In this document: in pieces, positions 37,251-46,113 of the stretch
Layout of the letters: each line of letters begins with the position of its first letter
How positions within the stretch are numbered: the first letter of the stretch is position 1
Origin: Actinomycetota bacterium
Lineage (GTDB): Bacteria > Actinomycetota > Actinomycetes > S36-B12
DNA length: 64,000 nt
Assembly (NCBI GenBank): GCA_030684515.1
Contig: JAUXVJ010000025.1
Span: forward strand, 80,554-144,553
Direction: 5' to 3'
Notes under the pieces: generated by a model
Told to the model about the DNA's origin: nothing
Seen by the model: the letters and a program-made list of their open reading frames with translations, nothing else
The model's database searches: none
Program-made: the position numbers and the translations under genes

Positions 37251-38198
37251 GTGCCTCGGCTGACCGCTCATGACCTCGACGAGGCAGCACAGTCCCCTGC
37301 AGCAATGCGCAGTCTCGTCCTTGGCCTGCCCGGGGTGGATGAAGTTGGCGCGCATAGTCGTATTGCCATGCTCGGCACTCGCTCGATCAAGACCACTGCA
37401 AAGAGCTGGGCCATTGACACCGCCATCAGCATGGTCGACCTCACGACCTTGGAAGGCATGGATACCGCTGGCAAGGTCCGCGCGCTATGCGCCAAGGCCA
37501 AGCACCCCGACCCGCTTGACCCGTCAGTGCCGCATGTGGCTGCGGTGTGCGTGTACGGCGACATGGTTGCAACCGCACGCGCTGAGGTCGGCAGCACCCT
37601 GCACGTGGCAGCAGTTGCCACTGCATTCCCAAGTGGCCGGGCTGAACTCGATGTGAAACTCGCCGATACCCAGCACGCGGTTGCCGCCGGCGCTGACGAG
37701 ATTGACATGGTCATTGATCGTGGAGCATTTCTCGAGGGCGATCTCGCGATGGTCTTCGATCAGATCAAAGCTGTGAAGCAGGTCTGCGGTGCCGCTCACC
37801 TGAAGGTGATTCTCGAAACCGGTGAACTGCAGACTCTGGACAATGTTCGCCGCGCCAGCTGGCTGGCGATGCTCGCCGGTGCCGACTTCATCAAGACCTC
37901 AACTGGCAAGGTCACACCTGCAGCGACCTTGCCAGTCACCCTGGTGATGCTGGAAGCCATTCGCGATTACTTCGAGATCACTGGTCGCCGAATCGGCATG
38001 AAGCCAGCGGGCGGGATCCGCACGAGCAAGGACGCAATCAAGTACCTGGTGCTGGTCAACGAGACTCTCGGCGAGGACTGGCTGAATCCGGATCTGTTCC
38101 GATTCGGCGCGTCCACTTTGCTCAACGATCTGCTCCAGCAGCGCCAACGCATGAGCACCGGCCACTACTCCGGCCCCGACTACGTCACGATCGATTAA
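37251..38198 (+). CDS. deoC: Deoxyribose-phosphate aldolase
   Basis: A 315-residue long-form DeoC that splits 2-deoxyribose-5-phosphate into acetaldehyde and glyceraldehyde-3-phosphate. ADFIKTSTGK contains the Schiff-base Lys; VCVYGDMVATAR, DEIDMVIDRGAFLEGD and MKPAGGIRTSKDAIKYL are family segments with the proton-relay Lys in the last. The GTG start is 4 nt after the pmmB stop. Downstream aldehyde dehydrogenases would remove the acetaldehyde. Confidence 0.95.
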   Translation: MPRLTAHDLDEAAQSPAAMRSLVLGLPGVDEVGAHSRIAMLGTRSIKTTAKSWAIDTAISMVDLTTLEGMDTAGKVRALCAKAKHPDPLDPSVPHVAAVCVYGDMVATARAEVGSTLHVAAVATAFPSGRAELDVKLADTQHAVAAGADEIDMVIDRGAFLEGDLAMVFDQIKAVKQVCGAAHLKVILETGELQTLDNVRRASWLAMLAGADFIKTSTGKVTPAATLPVTLVMLEAIRDYFEITGRRIGMKPAGGIRTSKDAIKYLVLVNETLGEDWLNPDLFRFGASTLLNDLLQQRQRMSTGHYSGPDYVTID

Positions 38199-38210
38199 GG
38201 ACCAGGACCC

Positions 38211-39659
38211 ATGGCATTTGAGTACGCACCGGCCCCCGAGTCGCGGTCGATCGTGAGCATCGCCCCGAGTTACGGACTGTTCATCAACGGTGAGTTCGTC
38301 GATGGAGCAAAGACCTTCGAGACGATCAATCCCGCCACTGAAGAAGTGCTCTCGATGGTGACGGAGGCAGACGAGGCTGACGTCCAGGCAGCGGTGAAGG
38401 CGGCGCGCACGGCCTACAGCAAGGTCTGGTCACGGATGTCGGGCCGCGAACGAGCCAAGTACCTGTTCCGCATTGCCCGCATCATTCAAGAGCGTGCTCG
38501 TGAGCTTGCGGTACTTGAATCTCTCGACAACGGCAAGCCCATTCGTGAGTCCCGCGATGTCGACGTGCCCCTGGTGGCGGCCCATTTCTTCTATTACGCG
38601 GGCTGGGCAGACAAGTTGGAGTACGCCGGGCTCGGCACCGAGCCCAAGGCCCTTGGTGTCGTGGGTCAGGTCATCCCCTGGAACTTTCCGCTGCTCATGC
38701 TGGCCTGGAAGATCGCACCAGCTCTGGCAGCCGGCAACACCGTGGTCTTGAAGCCAGCCGAGACCACATCACTGACGGCACTGCTGTTCGCTGAGATCTG
38801 CCAGCAGGCAGATCTGCCACCTGGCGTGGTCAACATCGTCACTGGAGCCGGCGAAACCGGTCGACTGCTTGTGGAGCATCCCGATGTGAACAAGGTTGCC
38901 TTCACCGGCAGCACCAACGTTGGTCGCTCCATCCAACGAGCGCTCGCCGGCAGCGGTAAAGGCCTGAGTCTGGAGCTCGGCGGTAAGGCTGCCAACATCG
39001 TTTTTGAGGATGCGGCCATGGACGAGGCCATCGAGGGCATCGTCAATGGCATCTTCTTCAACCAAGGTCAGGTGTGCTGCGCAGGCAGTCGGCTTCTGGT
39101 GCAGGAGTCAGTTGCCGACGAGGTCATTCATGCCCTGAAGCGTCGGCTGGCGACTTTGCGTCTGGGTGATCCACTGGATAAGAACACCGATATCGGAGCC
39201 ATCAACTCACGCCGGCAACTGGACCGCATCACAGAACTGACAGCGGTCGGAGATGCCGAGGGCGCCGAGCGGTGGACCGCCGAATGTGCAATCCCCGAAG
39301 CAGGCTTCTGGTTCGCGCCCACCATCTTCACCAATGTCACGCAAGCACACCGCATTGCACGAGATGAGATCTTCGGCCCCGTGTTGTCGGTCCTGACCTT
39401 CCGCACACCCGAGGAAGCACTCGAGAAGGCGAACAACACTCCATATGGGCTCAGCGCGGGCATCTGGACTGAGAAGGGAAGCCGGATCCTGTGGATGGCC
39501 AACCGCCTGCGCGCGGGTGTCGTGTGGGCCAATACCTTCAATCGCTTTGACCCGGCCAGCCCCTTTGGTGGCTACAAGGAGTCCGGCTTCGGTCGCGAAG
39601 GCGGGGTGCATGGGCTTGCTCCCTACTTGCAGGATCATGCGAAAGGAGTCAGCGCATGA
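38211..39659 (+). CDS. Aldehyde dehydrogenase
   Basis: A 482-residue NAD(P)-dependent aldehyde dehydrogenase with a complete catalytic set: VIPWNFPLLMLAWK with the oxyanion Asn, FTGSTNVGR, LELGGK with the general-base Glu255, and NQGQVCCAGSR with the probable nucleophile Cys289. Its place 12 nt after deoC indicates acetaldehyde from deoxyribose breakdown as a likely substrate (inference). The following gene starts inside its stop codon. Confidence 0.93.
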   Translation: MAFEYAPAPESRSIVSIAPSYGLFINGEFVDGAKTFETINPATEEVLSMVTEADEADVQAAVKAARTAYSKVWSRMSGRERAKYLFRIARIIQERARELAVLESLDNGKPIRESRDVDVPLVAAHFFYYAGWADKLEYAGLGTEPKALGVVGQVIPWNFPLLMLAWKIAPALAAGNTVVLKPAETTSLTALLFAEICQQADLPPGVVNIVTGAGETGRLLVEHPDVNKVAFTGSTNVGRSIQRALAGSGKGLSLELGGKAANIVFEDAAMDEAIEGIVNGIFFNQGQVCCAGSRLLVQESVADEVIHALKRRLATLRLGDPLDKNTDIGAINSRRQLDRITELTAVGDAEGAERWTAECAIPEAGFWFAPTIFTNVTQAHRIARDEIFGPVLSVLTFRTPEEALEKANNTPYGLSAGIWTEKGSRILWMANRLRAGVVWANTFNRFDPASPFGGYKESGFGREGGVHGLAPYLQDHAKGVSA

Positions 39660-40513
39660 GTCGACTCGAAGTGCGAAAGACCTACAAGCTCTATGTCGGC
39701 GGGCAGTTCCCCCGGAGCGAGTCCGGACGAGTATTTGAAGTCAACGCAGCCGATGGCGAGTTCGTGACCAATATGGCCAAGGCGAGCCGCAAGGACGCGC
39801 GCGACGCTGTTCTGGCGGCACGCAAAGGTTTCCACTCCTGGTCATCAGCAACTGCGTACAACCGCGGCCAGGTCATGTATCGCATCGCTGAGGTGATGGA
39901 AGGTCGAAGCGCGCAGTTCGCCGACGAGCTTCAGTTGCTCGGTGGAGGTTCAGCCAAGAAGGCTCGACTTGAAGTTGAGCAGGCCATCGACCGAATGGTC
40001 TGGTACGCCGGTTGGGCCGACAAGCTGACCCAGGTTGTCGGCACCGCAAATCCAGTGGCCGGGCCGTACTTCAACTTCTCCATCCCCGAGCCGACCGGTG
40101 TCGTGGTTGCCGCTGCTCCGTCAACTCCAGCGCTGCTCGGATTGGTCAATGTGCTGGCGCCGATCATCGTCAGCGGTAATTCGGCGATCATCGTTGCCAG
40201 TGAGACTCGGCCGATTGCGGCCATCACCATGGCCGAGGTGCTGGACAGCAGCGACGTACCCGCTGGAGCAGTGAACATCCTGACCGGCAGCGGGGCTGAG
40301 ATTCTGCCTTGGCTTGCCAGTCACGCTGACGTCAACGCACTTGACCTCAGCGGAGTGGCGGACGCCGAACTCGCCGTTGAGCTTGAGCGGGAGGCGGCCG
40401 GCACATTGAAGCGGGTGCTGCGCACTAGTACGCCAGCTGACCAGACTCCGAGCCTGCAGCAGATGATCGCCTTCCTGGAGATCAAGACTGTGTGGCACCC
40501 AATGGGCCTGTAA
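39656..40513 (+). CDS. Short aldehyde dehydrogenase-family protein without catalytic domain
   Basis: The 285-residue product aligns by eye with the N-terminal, cofactor-binding part of aldehyde dehydrogenases ([32 protein letters not shown] parallels the partner, broken here only by substitution). It ends before the region that carries the catalytic Cys. The oxyanion-Asn loop and the general-base Glu motif are also missing: PSTPALLG stands where the partner has PWNFPLLM, and there is no LELGGK. It overlaps the complete gene by 4 nt. It may be a structural partner of the active enzyme. The last 32 nt overlap the end of the convergent adenosine deaminase gene. Confidence 0.8.
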   Translation: MSRLEVRKTYKLYVGGQFPRSESGRVFEVNAADGEFVTNMAKASRKDARDAVLAARKGFHSWSSATAYNRGQVMYRIAEVMEGRSAQFADELQLLGGGSAKKARLEVEQAIDRMVWYAGWADKLTQVVGTANPVAGPYFNFSIPEPTGVVVAAAPSTPALLGLVNVLAPIIVSGNSAIIVASETRPIAAITMAEVLDSSDVPAGAVNILTGSGAEILPWLASHADVNALDLSGVADAELAVELEREAAGTLKRVLRTSTPADQTPSLQQMIAFLEIKTVWHPMGL

Positions 40514-41651
40514 GGCTGGACTGGCCGTTGATCAGGCGATCGGCAAGCACTGCGCGCAGTTCTGCGTAGGCAGGCTTGATCTGCTCGTTGATAATCTGAA
40601 GTCGCTCGTCGAAGGGCAGAAACGCGCTCTTCATGGCATTGACGGTGAACCACTGCAAGTCATCCAGGCCGTAATGGAAGGCATCGCAGAGCAGTTGCAT
40701 CTCATGTGTCATCGAAGTGCCTGACATCAGGCGGTTGTCAGTATTGACGGTGACCCGAAAGCCCAGTCTGCGCAGCAGGCCAATGGGGTGCTCTGCAATC
40801 GACGGCGCGGCCGCAGTCTGCACATTGGAACTCGGGCACATCTCAAGGGGAATGCGTCGATCGCGGACGTATGCAGCAAGTCGACCAAGAGTGACCTCGC
40901 CGTCGGCCTCGATGGTGATGTCATCAACGATCCGTACTCCATGTCCAAGGCGATCGGCGCCGCACCATTGGATGGCTTCCCAGATGCTCGGTAGCCCAAA
41001 GGCCTCGCCGGCGTGGATGGTGAAGTGCGCGTTCTCTCGCCGCAGGTATTCAAATGCATCCAGATGTCGAGTGGGCGGAAAGCCAGCCTCCGCACCAGCA
41101 ATATCGAATCCCACGACCCCGCGGTCGCGGAAGGCAACCGAGAGCTCGGCAATCTCGCGCGAGTGCGTTGCGGTGCGCATGGCGGTGAGCAGCACACCAA
41201 CCCGGATCGACTGGCCAAGCTTGGCGGCCTCGCGCTCTCCCTCGGCAAAGCCGGCGAGCACCGCTTCGACAATGCTCGGCAGCGTGAGCCCAAGCTGAGT
41301 GTGCAACTCAGGTGCGTAGCGAACCTCGGCATAGACCACGCCATCGGCAGCGAGATCGATTGCACATTCGCGTGCAACTCGACGAAGCGCCGCTTGGGTC
41401 TGCGTGACGCCAACAGTGTGCTTGAAGGTCTCCAGGTAGCGCTCCAGGGATCCGGAGTACGCAGCATCGGCGAACCATGAGGCAAGTGCTTCTGGTTGTG
41501 TCGCCGGGAGTTCGGAATATCCGGAATCTGCAGCCAACTCGATGACAGTTGAAGGACGAAGTCCCCCATCAAGGTGATCGTGCAGCAGAACCTTTGGGGC
41601 TCGCGCAATCAGATCTGCAGGGACGGGCGCGAAACTACCGGCATCAACCAT
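40482..41651 (-). CDS. add: Adenosine deaminase
   Basis: A 389-residue metal-dependent deaminase converting (deoxy)adenosine to (deoxy)inosine, which punA can then phosphorolyse. [14 protein letters not shown] gives the first zinc ligands, HAGEAFG the third His and catalytic Glu, DRLGHGVRI the catalytic His, and [13 protein letters not shown] the last metal-binding Asp. That last motif is the actinobacterial NTDN variant. The ATG at 41651 has TAGCGT 6 nt upstream and no Shine-Dalgarno. Confidence 0.95.
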   Translation of the reverse strand: MVDAGSFAPVPADLIARAPKVLLHDHLDGGLRPSTVIELAADSGYSELPATQPEALASWFADAAYSGSLERYLETFKHTVGVTQTQAALRRVARECAIDLAADGVVYAEVRYAPELHTQLGLTLPSIVEAVLAGFAEGEREAAKLGQSIRVGVLLTAMRTATHSREIAELSVAFRDRGVVGFDIAGAEAGFPPTRHLDAFEYLRRENAHFTIHAGEAFGLPSIWEAIQWCGADRLGHGVRIVDDITIEADGEVTLGRLAAYVRDRRIPLEMCPSSNVQTAAAPSIAEHPIGLLRRLGFRVTVNTDNRLMSGTSMTHEMQLLCDAFHYGLDDLQWFTVNAMKSAFLPFDERLQIINEQIKPAYAELRAVLADRLINGQSSLTGPLGATQS

Positions 41652-41657
41652 GCCAGC

Positions 41658-41663
41658 ACGCTA
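41658..41663 (-). promoter_or_regulatory. -10 box (TAGCGT) of add, leaderless type
   Basis: On the minus strand TAGCGT ends 6 nt before the add ATG. It lies between add and the small membrane protein gene, so add can be transcribed separately from the upstream nucleoside operon. Confidence 0.5.
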
Positions 41664-41677
41664 CCGCGCAGATGCGC

Positions 41678-41887
41678 TCAGTGGGCTTGGGGCGCATCTT
41701 CGGAAGAGTCGATCTTGCCGAACAGCCACAGCGAGACCCAGGCCCAGCCGACGATCAGCGGGGCGGCAAATGCTGCCGTGCCGTAGTCGTTGAGGGCCGC
41801 CACCAGCATGAAGACCAGAGCCGCCAGGACGGTCGCAAAGACGTAGGCCTGAATCGGGTAGGTCTTTGCTTCGTGCTCGGTGCTCAT
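41678..41887 (-). CDS. Small two-helix membrane protein
   Basis: A 69-residue protein with a short charged N-terminus, two hydrophobic helices (about 13-32 and 38-57) and an acidic tail (DSSEDAPQAH). A good Shine-Dalgarno (GGAGGA) precedes the ATG, and the codons look like those of its neighbours, so it is probably real. It lies 57 nt downstream of deoA and 26 nt upstream of add. No family is recognised. Confidence 0.65.
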   Translation of the reverse strand: MSTEHEAKTYPIQAYVFATVLAALVFMLVAALNDYGTAAFAAPLIVGWAWVSLWLFGKIDSSEDAPQAH

Positions 41888-41944
41888 AGTGTCCTCCAGA
41901 CGAGATTCTGCAGCCGACTCTAGCGGGTCGCTGCTCTCCTGGCC

Positions 41945-43234
41945 TCAGCCCGTGATGCGTTCGAGAATCAGCGGCAGGCGCTTGACGATTGAATCTGCCG
42001 GACCTACCTCAATTGCGCCCTGAAGGGCCTCTGAGGCCTGGGGAATGCGGGCTGCGTCATCGGCATACATGGTCAGGATCGGATCGCCGGCTTGGACAGC
42101 ATCGCCTGGCTTCACATGCAAGGTGATCCCGGCGCCGGCTGAGACTGGATCCTCCTTGCGCGCTCGACCCGCACCCAAGCGCCAGGCTGCGATGCCAAGG
42201 CTGAGGGCATCCATGTGGGTGATGATGCCGGACTGGGTGGCCAACACCTCTTGGCTCTCGTGCGATTTCGGAAGCGCTGCCGTGGGATCCCCGCCCTGCG
42301 CCCTGATCATCCGGTTCCAGCAATCCATCGCCGTGCCGTCCTTCAGAGTCTTCTCTGGATCCGCATCAATGCCGGCAAGATCCAGCATCTCGCGAGCCAA
42401 AGTCAAGGTGAGTTCGATGACATCGGCGGGGCCTGCGCCGGCCAGCACGTCAACGGATTCCTGCACTTCAAGTGCGTTGCCGATGGCCCATCCCAGCGGA
42501 ACATCCATGGCCGTGATCAGGGCACGGGTGCGCAAGCCTGAGTCATTGCCGATGCGCACCATGGTCTGGGCGAGTTCACGAGCCAACTCCGGCTGACTCA
42601 TGAAGGCCCCTGATCCAGTCTTCACATCAAGGACAAGCCCACCGGCGCCTTCAGCAATCTTCTTGCTCATGATGCTGCTGGCAATCAGCGGAATGCTCTC
42701 GACAGTCGCCGTGACATCTCGCAGTGCGTAGAGCTTCTTGTCAGCAGGAGCCAGACCATCGCCTGCCGCACAGATGACGCCACCAACTTCAGTGAGGATC
42801 TGCATCATTTCGTCGTTGCTCAACAACGCGCGCCAGCCGGGGATGGACTCGAGTTTGTCCAAAGTGCCGCCGGTGTGACCAAGACCGCGACCACTGAGTT
42901 GCGGCACTGCACCGCCGCATGCAGCTACAACGGGTACCAATGGCAAAGTGATCTTGTCACCGACTCCGCCGGTTGAATGCTTGTCGACAGTGGGACGCGG
43001 AAGATGCGTGAAATCCATTCGCTCGCCGCTGTCGATCATCGCCGTTGTCCATCGGACTGTCTCATGCTCATTCATCCCGTTGATGAAGATCGCCATGGCC
43101 AGCGCTGCCATCTGCTCATCGGCCACCACCCCACGGACGTAGGCGTCGATCACCCAGTCGATCTGCGGGTCGGTGAGCACATTGCGATCGCGCTTTGCTC
43201 GAATGACATCGACCGCTGCAAACGGCTCAAGCAT
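41945..43234 (-). CDS. deoA: Thymidine phosphorylase
   Basis: The ATG at 43234, preceded by CGGAGG at 6 nt, gives 429 residues. The frame extends upstream into cdd, but that is unlikely to be used. DKHSTGGVGDKITLPL is the phosphate-binding signature and GRGLGHTGGTLDKLESI the substrate segment. LDVKTGSGAFM is conserved, and a C-terminal alpha/beta domain is present. It converts thymidine/deoxyuridine to base plus deoxyribose-1-phosphate. It overlaps the end of cdd by 8 nt. Confidence 0.95.
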   Translation of the reverse strand: MLEPFAAVDVIRAKRDRNVLTDPQIDWVIDAYVRGVVADEQMAALAMAIFINGMNEHETVRWTTAMIDSGERMDFTHLPRPTVDKHSTGGVGDKITLPLVPVVAACGGAVPQLSGRGLGHTGGTLDKLESIPGWRALLSNDEMMQILTEVGGVICAAGDGLAPADKKLYALRDVTATVESIPLIASSIMSKKIAEGAGGLVLDVKTGSGAFMSQPELARELAQTMVRIGNDSGLRTRALITAMDVPLGWAIGNALEVQESVDVLAGAGPADVIELTLTLAREMLDLAGIDADPEKTLKDGTAMDCWNRMIRAQGGDPTAALPKSHESQEVLATQSGIITHMDALSLGIAAWRLGAGRARKEDPVSAGAGITLHVKPGDAVQAGDPILTMYADDAARIPQASEALQGAIEVGPADSIVKRLPLILERITG

Positions 43235-43637
43235 GGGAATCCTCCGAACGGGTAATGAGATCAGATGGGCCAAAGGCTTGAGGCAGGATCTCGGCCAAGG
43301 TGAGCACACCTTCTGGCGTCATGATCTGCGTGCTTGCACTGCCGTGCTCCCACAGCAACTGCCGGCACCGACCACACGGCATGAGCGCGTTGCCATGCTG
43401 ATCCACGCATGAGATCGCAGTGAGCAATCCGCCACCCGTGGCGTGGATGCTGGACACCATCCCGCATTCAGCGCACAGAGTCAGGCCGTACGACGCGTTC
43501 TCCACATTGCAGCCAGTCACGATGCGTCCATCGTCCATGAGTCCAGCGACGCCGACCTTGAAGTGCGAGTAGGGCGCATAGGCCTTGCTCATGATCTCCA
43601 CAGCGGCCGAGTGCAGGCCTTCCCAGTCCACGCCCAT
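43227..43637 (-). CDS. cdd: Cytidine deaminase
   Basis: The ATG at 43637 gives 136 residues; GAGAAG 8 nt upstream favours it over a GTG at 43643. NVENASYGLTLCAECG carries the substrate Asn/Glu, the first zinc Cys and the catalytic Glu. PCGRCRQLL carries the other two zinc Cys. It deaminates (deoxy)cytidine to (deoxy)uridine, which DeoA or another phosphorylase can cleave. It sits between the importer permease gene and deoA in one operon. Confidence 0.95.
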   Translation of the reverse strand: MGVDWEGLHSAAVEIMSKAYAPYSHFKVGVAGLMDDGRIVTGCNVENASYGLTLCAECGMVSSIHATGGGLLTAISCVDQHGNALMPCGRCRQLLWEHGSASTQIMTPEGVLTLAEILPQAFGPSDLITRSEDSHA

Positions 43638-43639
43638 GC

Positions 43640-44920
43640 TCACTGCTTCTCAAAGGGCTGGCCGTCAGCGGCCGGTGGTCGAGCCCGGCCCACGAGCCCG
43701 GCAACCACGATGATCGTCACCAGGTACGGCGCCATGGCCAGGAACTCCGTTGGAATGGGAGTGTCCAGTACCGCGAACTTCTGCTGAAGGGAATCGGAGA
43801 AGCCGAACACCAGCGAGGCCAAGAAGGCGCCGATCGGATTCCAACCACCAAAGATCATCGCCGCAAGTCCGATGAAGCCGCGACCACCGGTCATTCCTTC
43901 ATCAAAACGACCCACGGTTCCCAGCGTGAACCAGGCACCGGCGAAGCCACCAACCATGCCGCCGTAGATCACAGCGAGGTAGCGAACCTTGGCAACGCTG
44001 ATGCCAAGGCTGTCTGCGGCCTTCGGGTTCTCGCCCACACTTCGGGTCCTCAGTCCCCAACGTGTGCGGAACAGGAAGAAGGTCGTCAAGCCCACGAGCA
44101 GGAACATCCCGTAGACCATGACGGTTTGGTTGAAGAACATCGGACCGATGATCGGGATATCGCCCAGGACCGGGATCTTGATTGCCGGGAAGATCGGAGC
44201 GTCATTGAGGCTGGGGTTCTTGATCAGCAACTGCGAAGTAAGGAACGACGTCAGGCCGAGCACGAGGATGTTGATGACCACGCCAATGATGATCTGGTCG
44301 ACTCTGAAGTTGACTGACAGCACTGCGAGCAGCAGCGCAAGGATGCCGCCCGTCAAGGTGGCTGCAATCAGGCCTATCCAGCCGCCGAGAATCGAGCCCA
44401 TCACCACGCCCGTGAAGGCTCCGCCAAGCAGCATGCCCTCGATGCCGATGTTCACCACGCCCGAGCGCTCGCAGAGGATTCCCGACAGAGCGCCCAGCGC
44501 AATCGGTGTGGAGCGGGCCACCGTTGCCGTCAGCATGCTGACCAGGCTGAATTGCTGACCTGAAGATGCCCAGACCATCATCGCGAGCACGAACACGCCA
44601 AAGCCGATCCCCAGGAAGATCGTCGTCCTTGTCTGGAAGCCGCGCATGAACTGAGTGGTGCCCAGAAATGCCAGGACGCCGGACAGGATCCACAATGAAC
44701 CGGCGCTGGGCACTGAGATCGGACTGAGCTGGATGAAGTCAGTGACTGTGCTGACACCGAAGGTGGAGACCCCACTGACTGCTGGCACGAACACCAACAT
44801 GATCACGGCAGCCATCAAGAACAGCGCAACGCCAGAGATGCGCGCCTTGCGGATCTGCGATCGCGAGAGGATCTTGGTCTTGCGACCGGTGATCTCGTAT
44901 GACTCCACGGCGGCGGTCAT
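43640..44920 (-). CDS. ABC transporter permease, nucleoside importer type
   Basis: A 426-residue inner-membrane permease of the BPD_transp_2 (branched-chain amino acid/ribose/nucleoside) family with about ten helices. The conserved cytoplasmic element GISVAKVRYLAVIYGGMVGGFAG and SGILCERSGVVNIGIEGMLLGGAF are diagnostic of the BMP-associated nucleoside permeases. It overlaps the second permease gene by 4 nt and directly precedes cdd, which supports nucleosides as cargo. Confidence 0.92.
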   Translation of the reverse strand: MTAAVESYEITGRKTKILSRSQIRKARISGVALFLMAAVIMLVFVPAVSGVSTFGVSTVTDFIQLSPISVPSAGSLWILSGVLAFLGTTQFMRGFQTRTTIFLGIGFGVFVLAMMVWASSGQQFSLVSMLTATVARSTPIALGALSGILCERSGVVNIGIEGMLLGGAFTGVVMGSILGGWIGLIAATLTGGILALLLAVLSVNFRVDQIIIGVVINILVLGLTSFLTSQLLIKNPSLNDAPIFPAIKIPVLGDIPIIGPMFFNQTVMVYGMFLLVGLTTFFLFRTRWGLRTRSVGENPKAADSLGISVAKVRYLAVIYGGMVGGFAGAWFTLGTVGRFDEGMTGGRGFIGLAAMIFGGWNPIGAFLASLVFGFSDSLQQKFAVLDTPIPTEFLAMAPYLVTIIVVAGLVGRARPPAADGQPFEKQ

Positions 44921-46113
44921 GATGCCCAGCCCTTGCTGATCTGGGTGGACGCCACCGGGGTTTTCAAACGGTAGATCGAACTGATGAGCGTGGGCGCTGC
45001 GACAAAGATGATGATCAAGGCCTGGATCACTGAGATGAGGTCGATGCCGACATCGGTGGACACCTGCATCTGCTGACCGCCAGCACGTAGGCCGCCGAAC
45101 AGGACTGCGGCCGCTACGACGCCGACCGGGTTCGAGCGTCCGAGCAGCGCAACGGCTATGCCGTCAAAGCCAACGCCGGCAGTGAAGCCCGGTGTCACGC
45201 GCTCAAGCACGCCCAACACCTGCCCACCTCCGGCGAGCCCCGCGAGTCCACCTGCAATCACCATGACCAGGACGTAGACGCGTGCAACCGACATGCCCGC
45301 ATATCTGGCCGCTGCAGGATTCGCGCCGACGGCTCGGAACTCAAAGCCCGTGGTGGTGCGAAAGAGCAGCCAGTGCACGAAAGCGGCCGCGAGCAGAGCG
45401 ATGATCAGCCCAAAGTGGATGCGCATCGACGGATCGATCCAGTCGAGCAACTGCGGCATTTTCGCGCTGTCCTGAATCGTCTGTGAAACCGGATCGCTTC
45501 GTCCCTCGCGTTGAAAGAGCGTGGTCTTGAGCAGATAGCCGACAAGCAGAACGGCGATGTAGTTCATCATGATCGTCACGATCACTTCATGCGCGCCGGT
45601 CTTGGCCTTCAGGATGCCGGGAACGAAGCCCCATATCGCGCCGCCGATGAGTCCGGCGATGATCGCCAGGGGAAGGTGCACGATCAATGGCAGTCCGGTG
45701 AAGCTGAAGCCAACGAAAACAGCGAACATGCCGCCGATGGCCATCTGGCCCTCGCCGCCGATGTTGAATAGGCCGGCACGGAAGGCGAGTGCCACGGAGA
45801 GGCCAACAAGGATCAGCGGAGCTGCGGCAGTGAGGGTTTCAGAGATGGCCTTGACCGAGCCGACAGAGCCCTGCAGAAGTGCGCCGTAGGCCTCAAGCGC
45901 CTCGCTGAGTGAAGAGCCGCTCAGCACGATGATCACCAGGCCGATCAACAGGGCCGTGACGACTGAGAGGAATGGAATTAAGATGCCGGTGCGCCAGTTG
46001 ACGCTGGTAGTCAGCCGCTGCACGAAGCCTCGATCGTGCTTAAGCGATTCCTCGGTGATGACTGGCGGGCCCGATCCCGCTTCAGGTGGCGGCGTTGGAG
46101 TCTGCTGGCTCAT
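44917..46113 (-). CDS. ABC transporter permease, nucleoside importer type (second subunit)
   Basis: A 398-residue permease of the same family, with FRAGLFNIGGEGQMAIGGMFA and YAGMSVARVYVLVMVIAGGLAGLAG. It pairs with the 43640-44920 product to form the heterodimeric pore. An N-terminal Pro-rich cytoplasmic tail of about 40 residues precedes the first helix. It overlaps the ATPase gene by 4 nt. Confidence 0.92.
   Translation of the reverse strand: MSQQTPTPPPEAGSGPPVITEESLKHDRGFVQRLTTSVNWRTGILIPFLSVVTALLIGLVIIVLSGSSLSEALEAYGALLQGSVGSVKAISETLTAAAPLILVGLSVALAFRAGLFNIGGEGQMAIGGMFAVFVGFSFTGLPLIVHLPLAIIAGLIGGAIWGFVPGILKAKTGAHEVIVTIMMNYIAVLLVGYLLKTTLFQREGRSDPVSQTIQDSAKMPQLLDWIDPSMRIHFGLIIALLAAAFVHWLLFRTTTGFEFRAVGANPAAARYAGMSVARVYVLVMVIAGGLAGLAGGGQVLGVLERVTPGFTAGVGFDGIAVALLGRSNPVGVVAAAVLFGGLRAGGQQMQVSTDVGIDLISVIQALIIIFVAAPTLISSIYRLKTPVASTQISKGWAS

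Noticed and set aside
39656..40513. Second aldehyde dehydrogenase as a frameshifted pseudogene
   Set aside because: No remainder of the catalytic domain is found downstream in any frame. The DNA there is the intact add gene on the other strand, and the start is coupled to the preceding gene.
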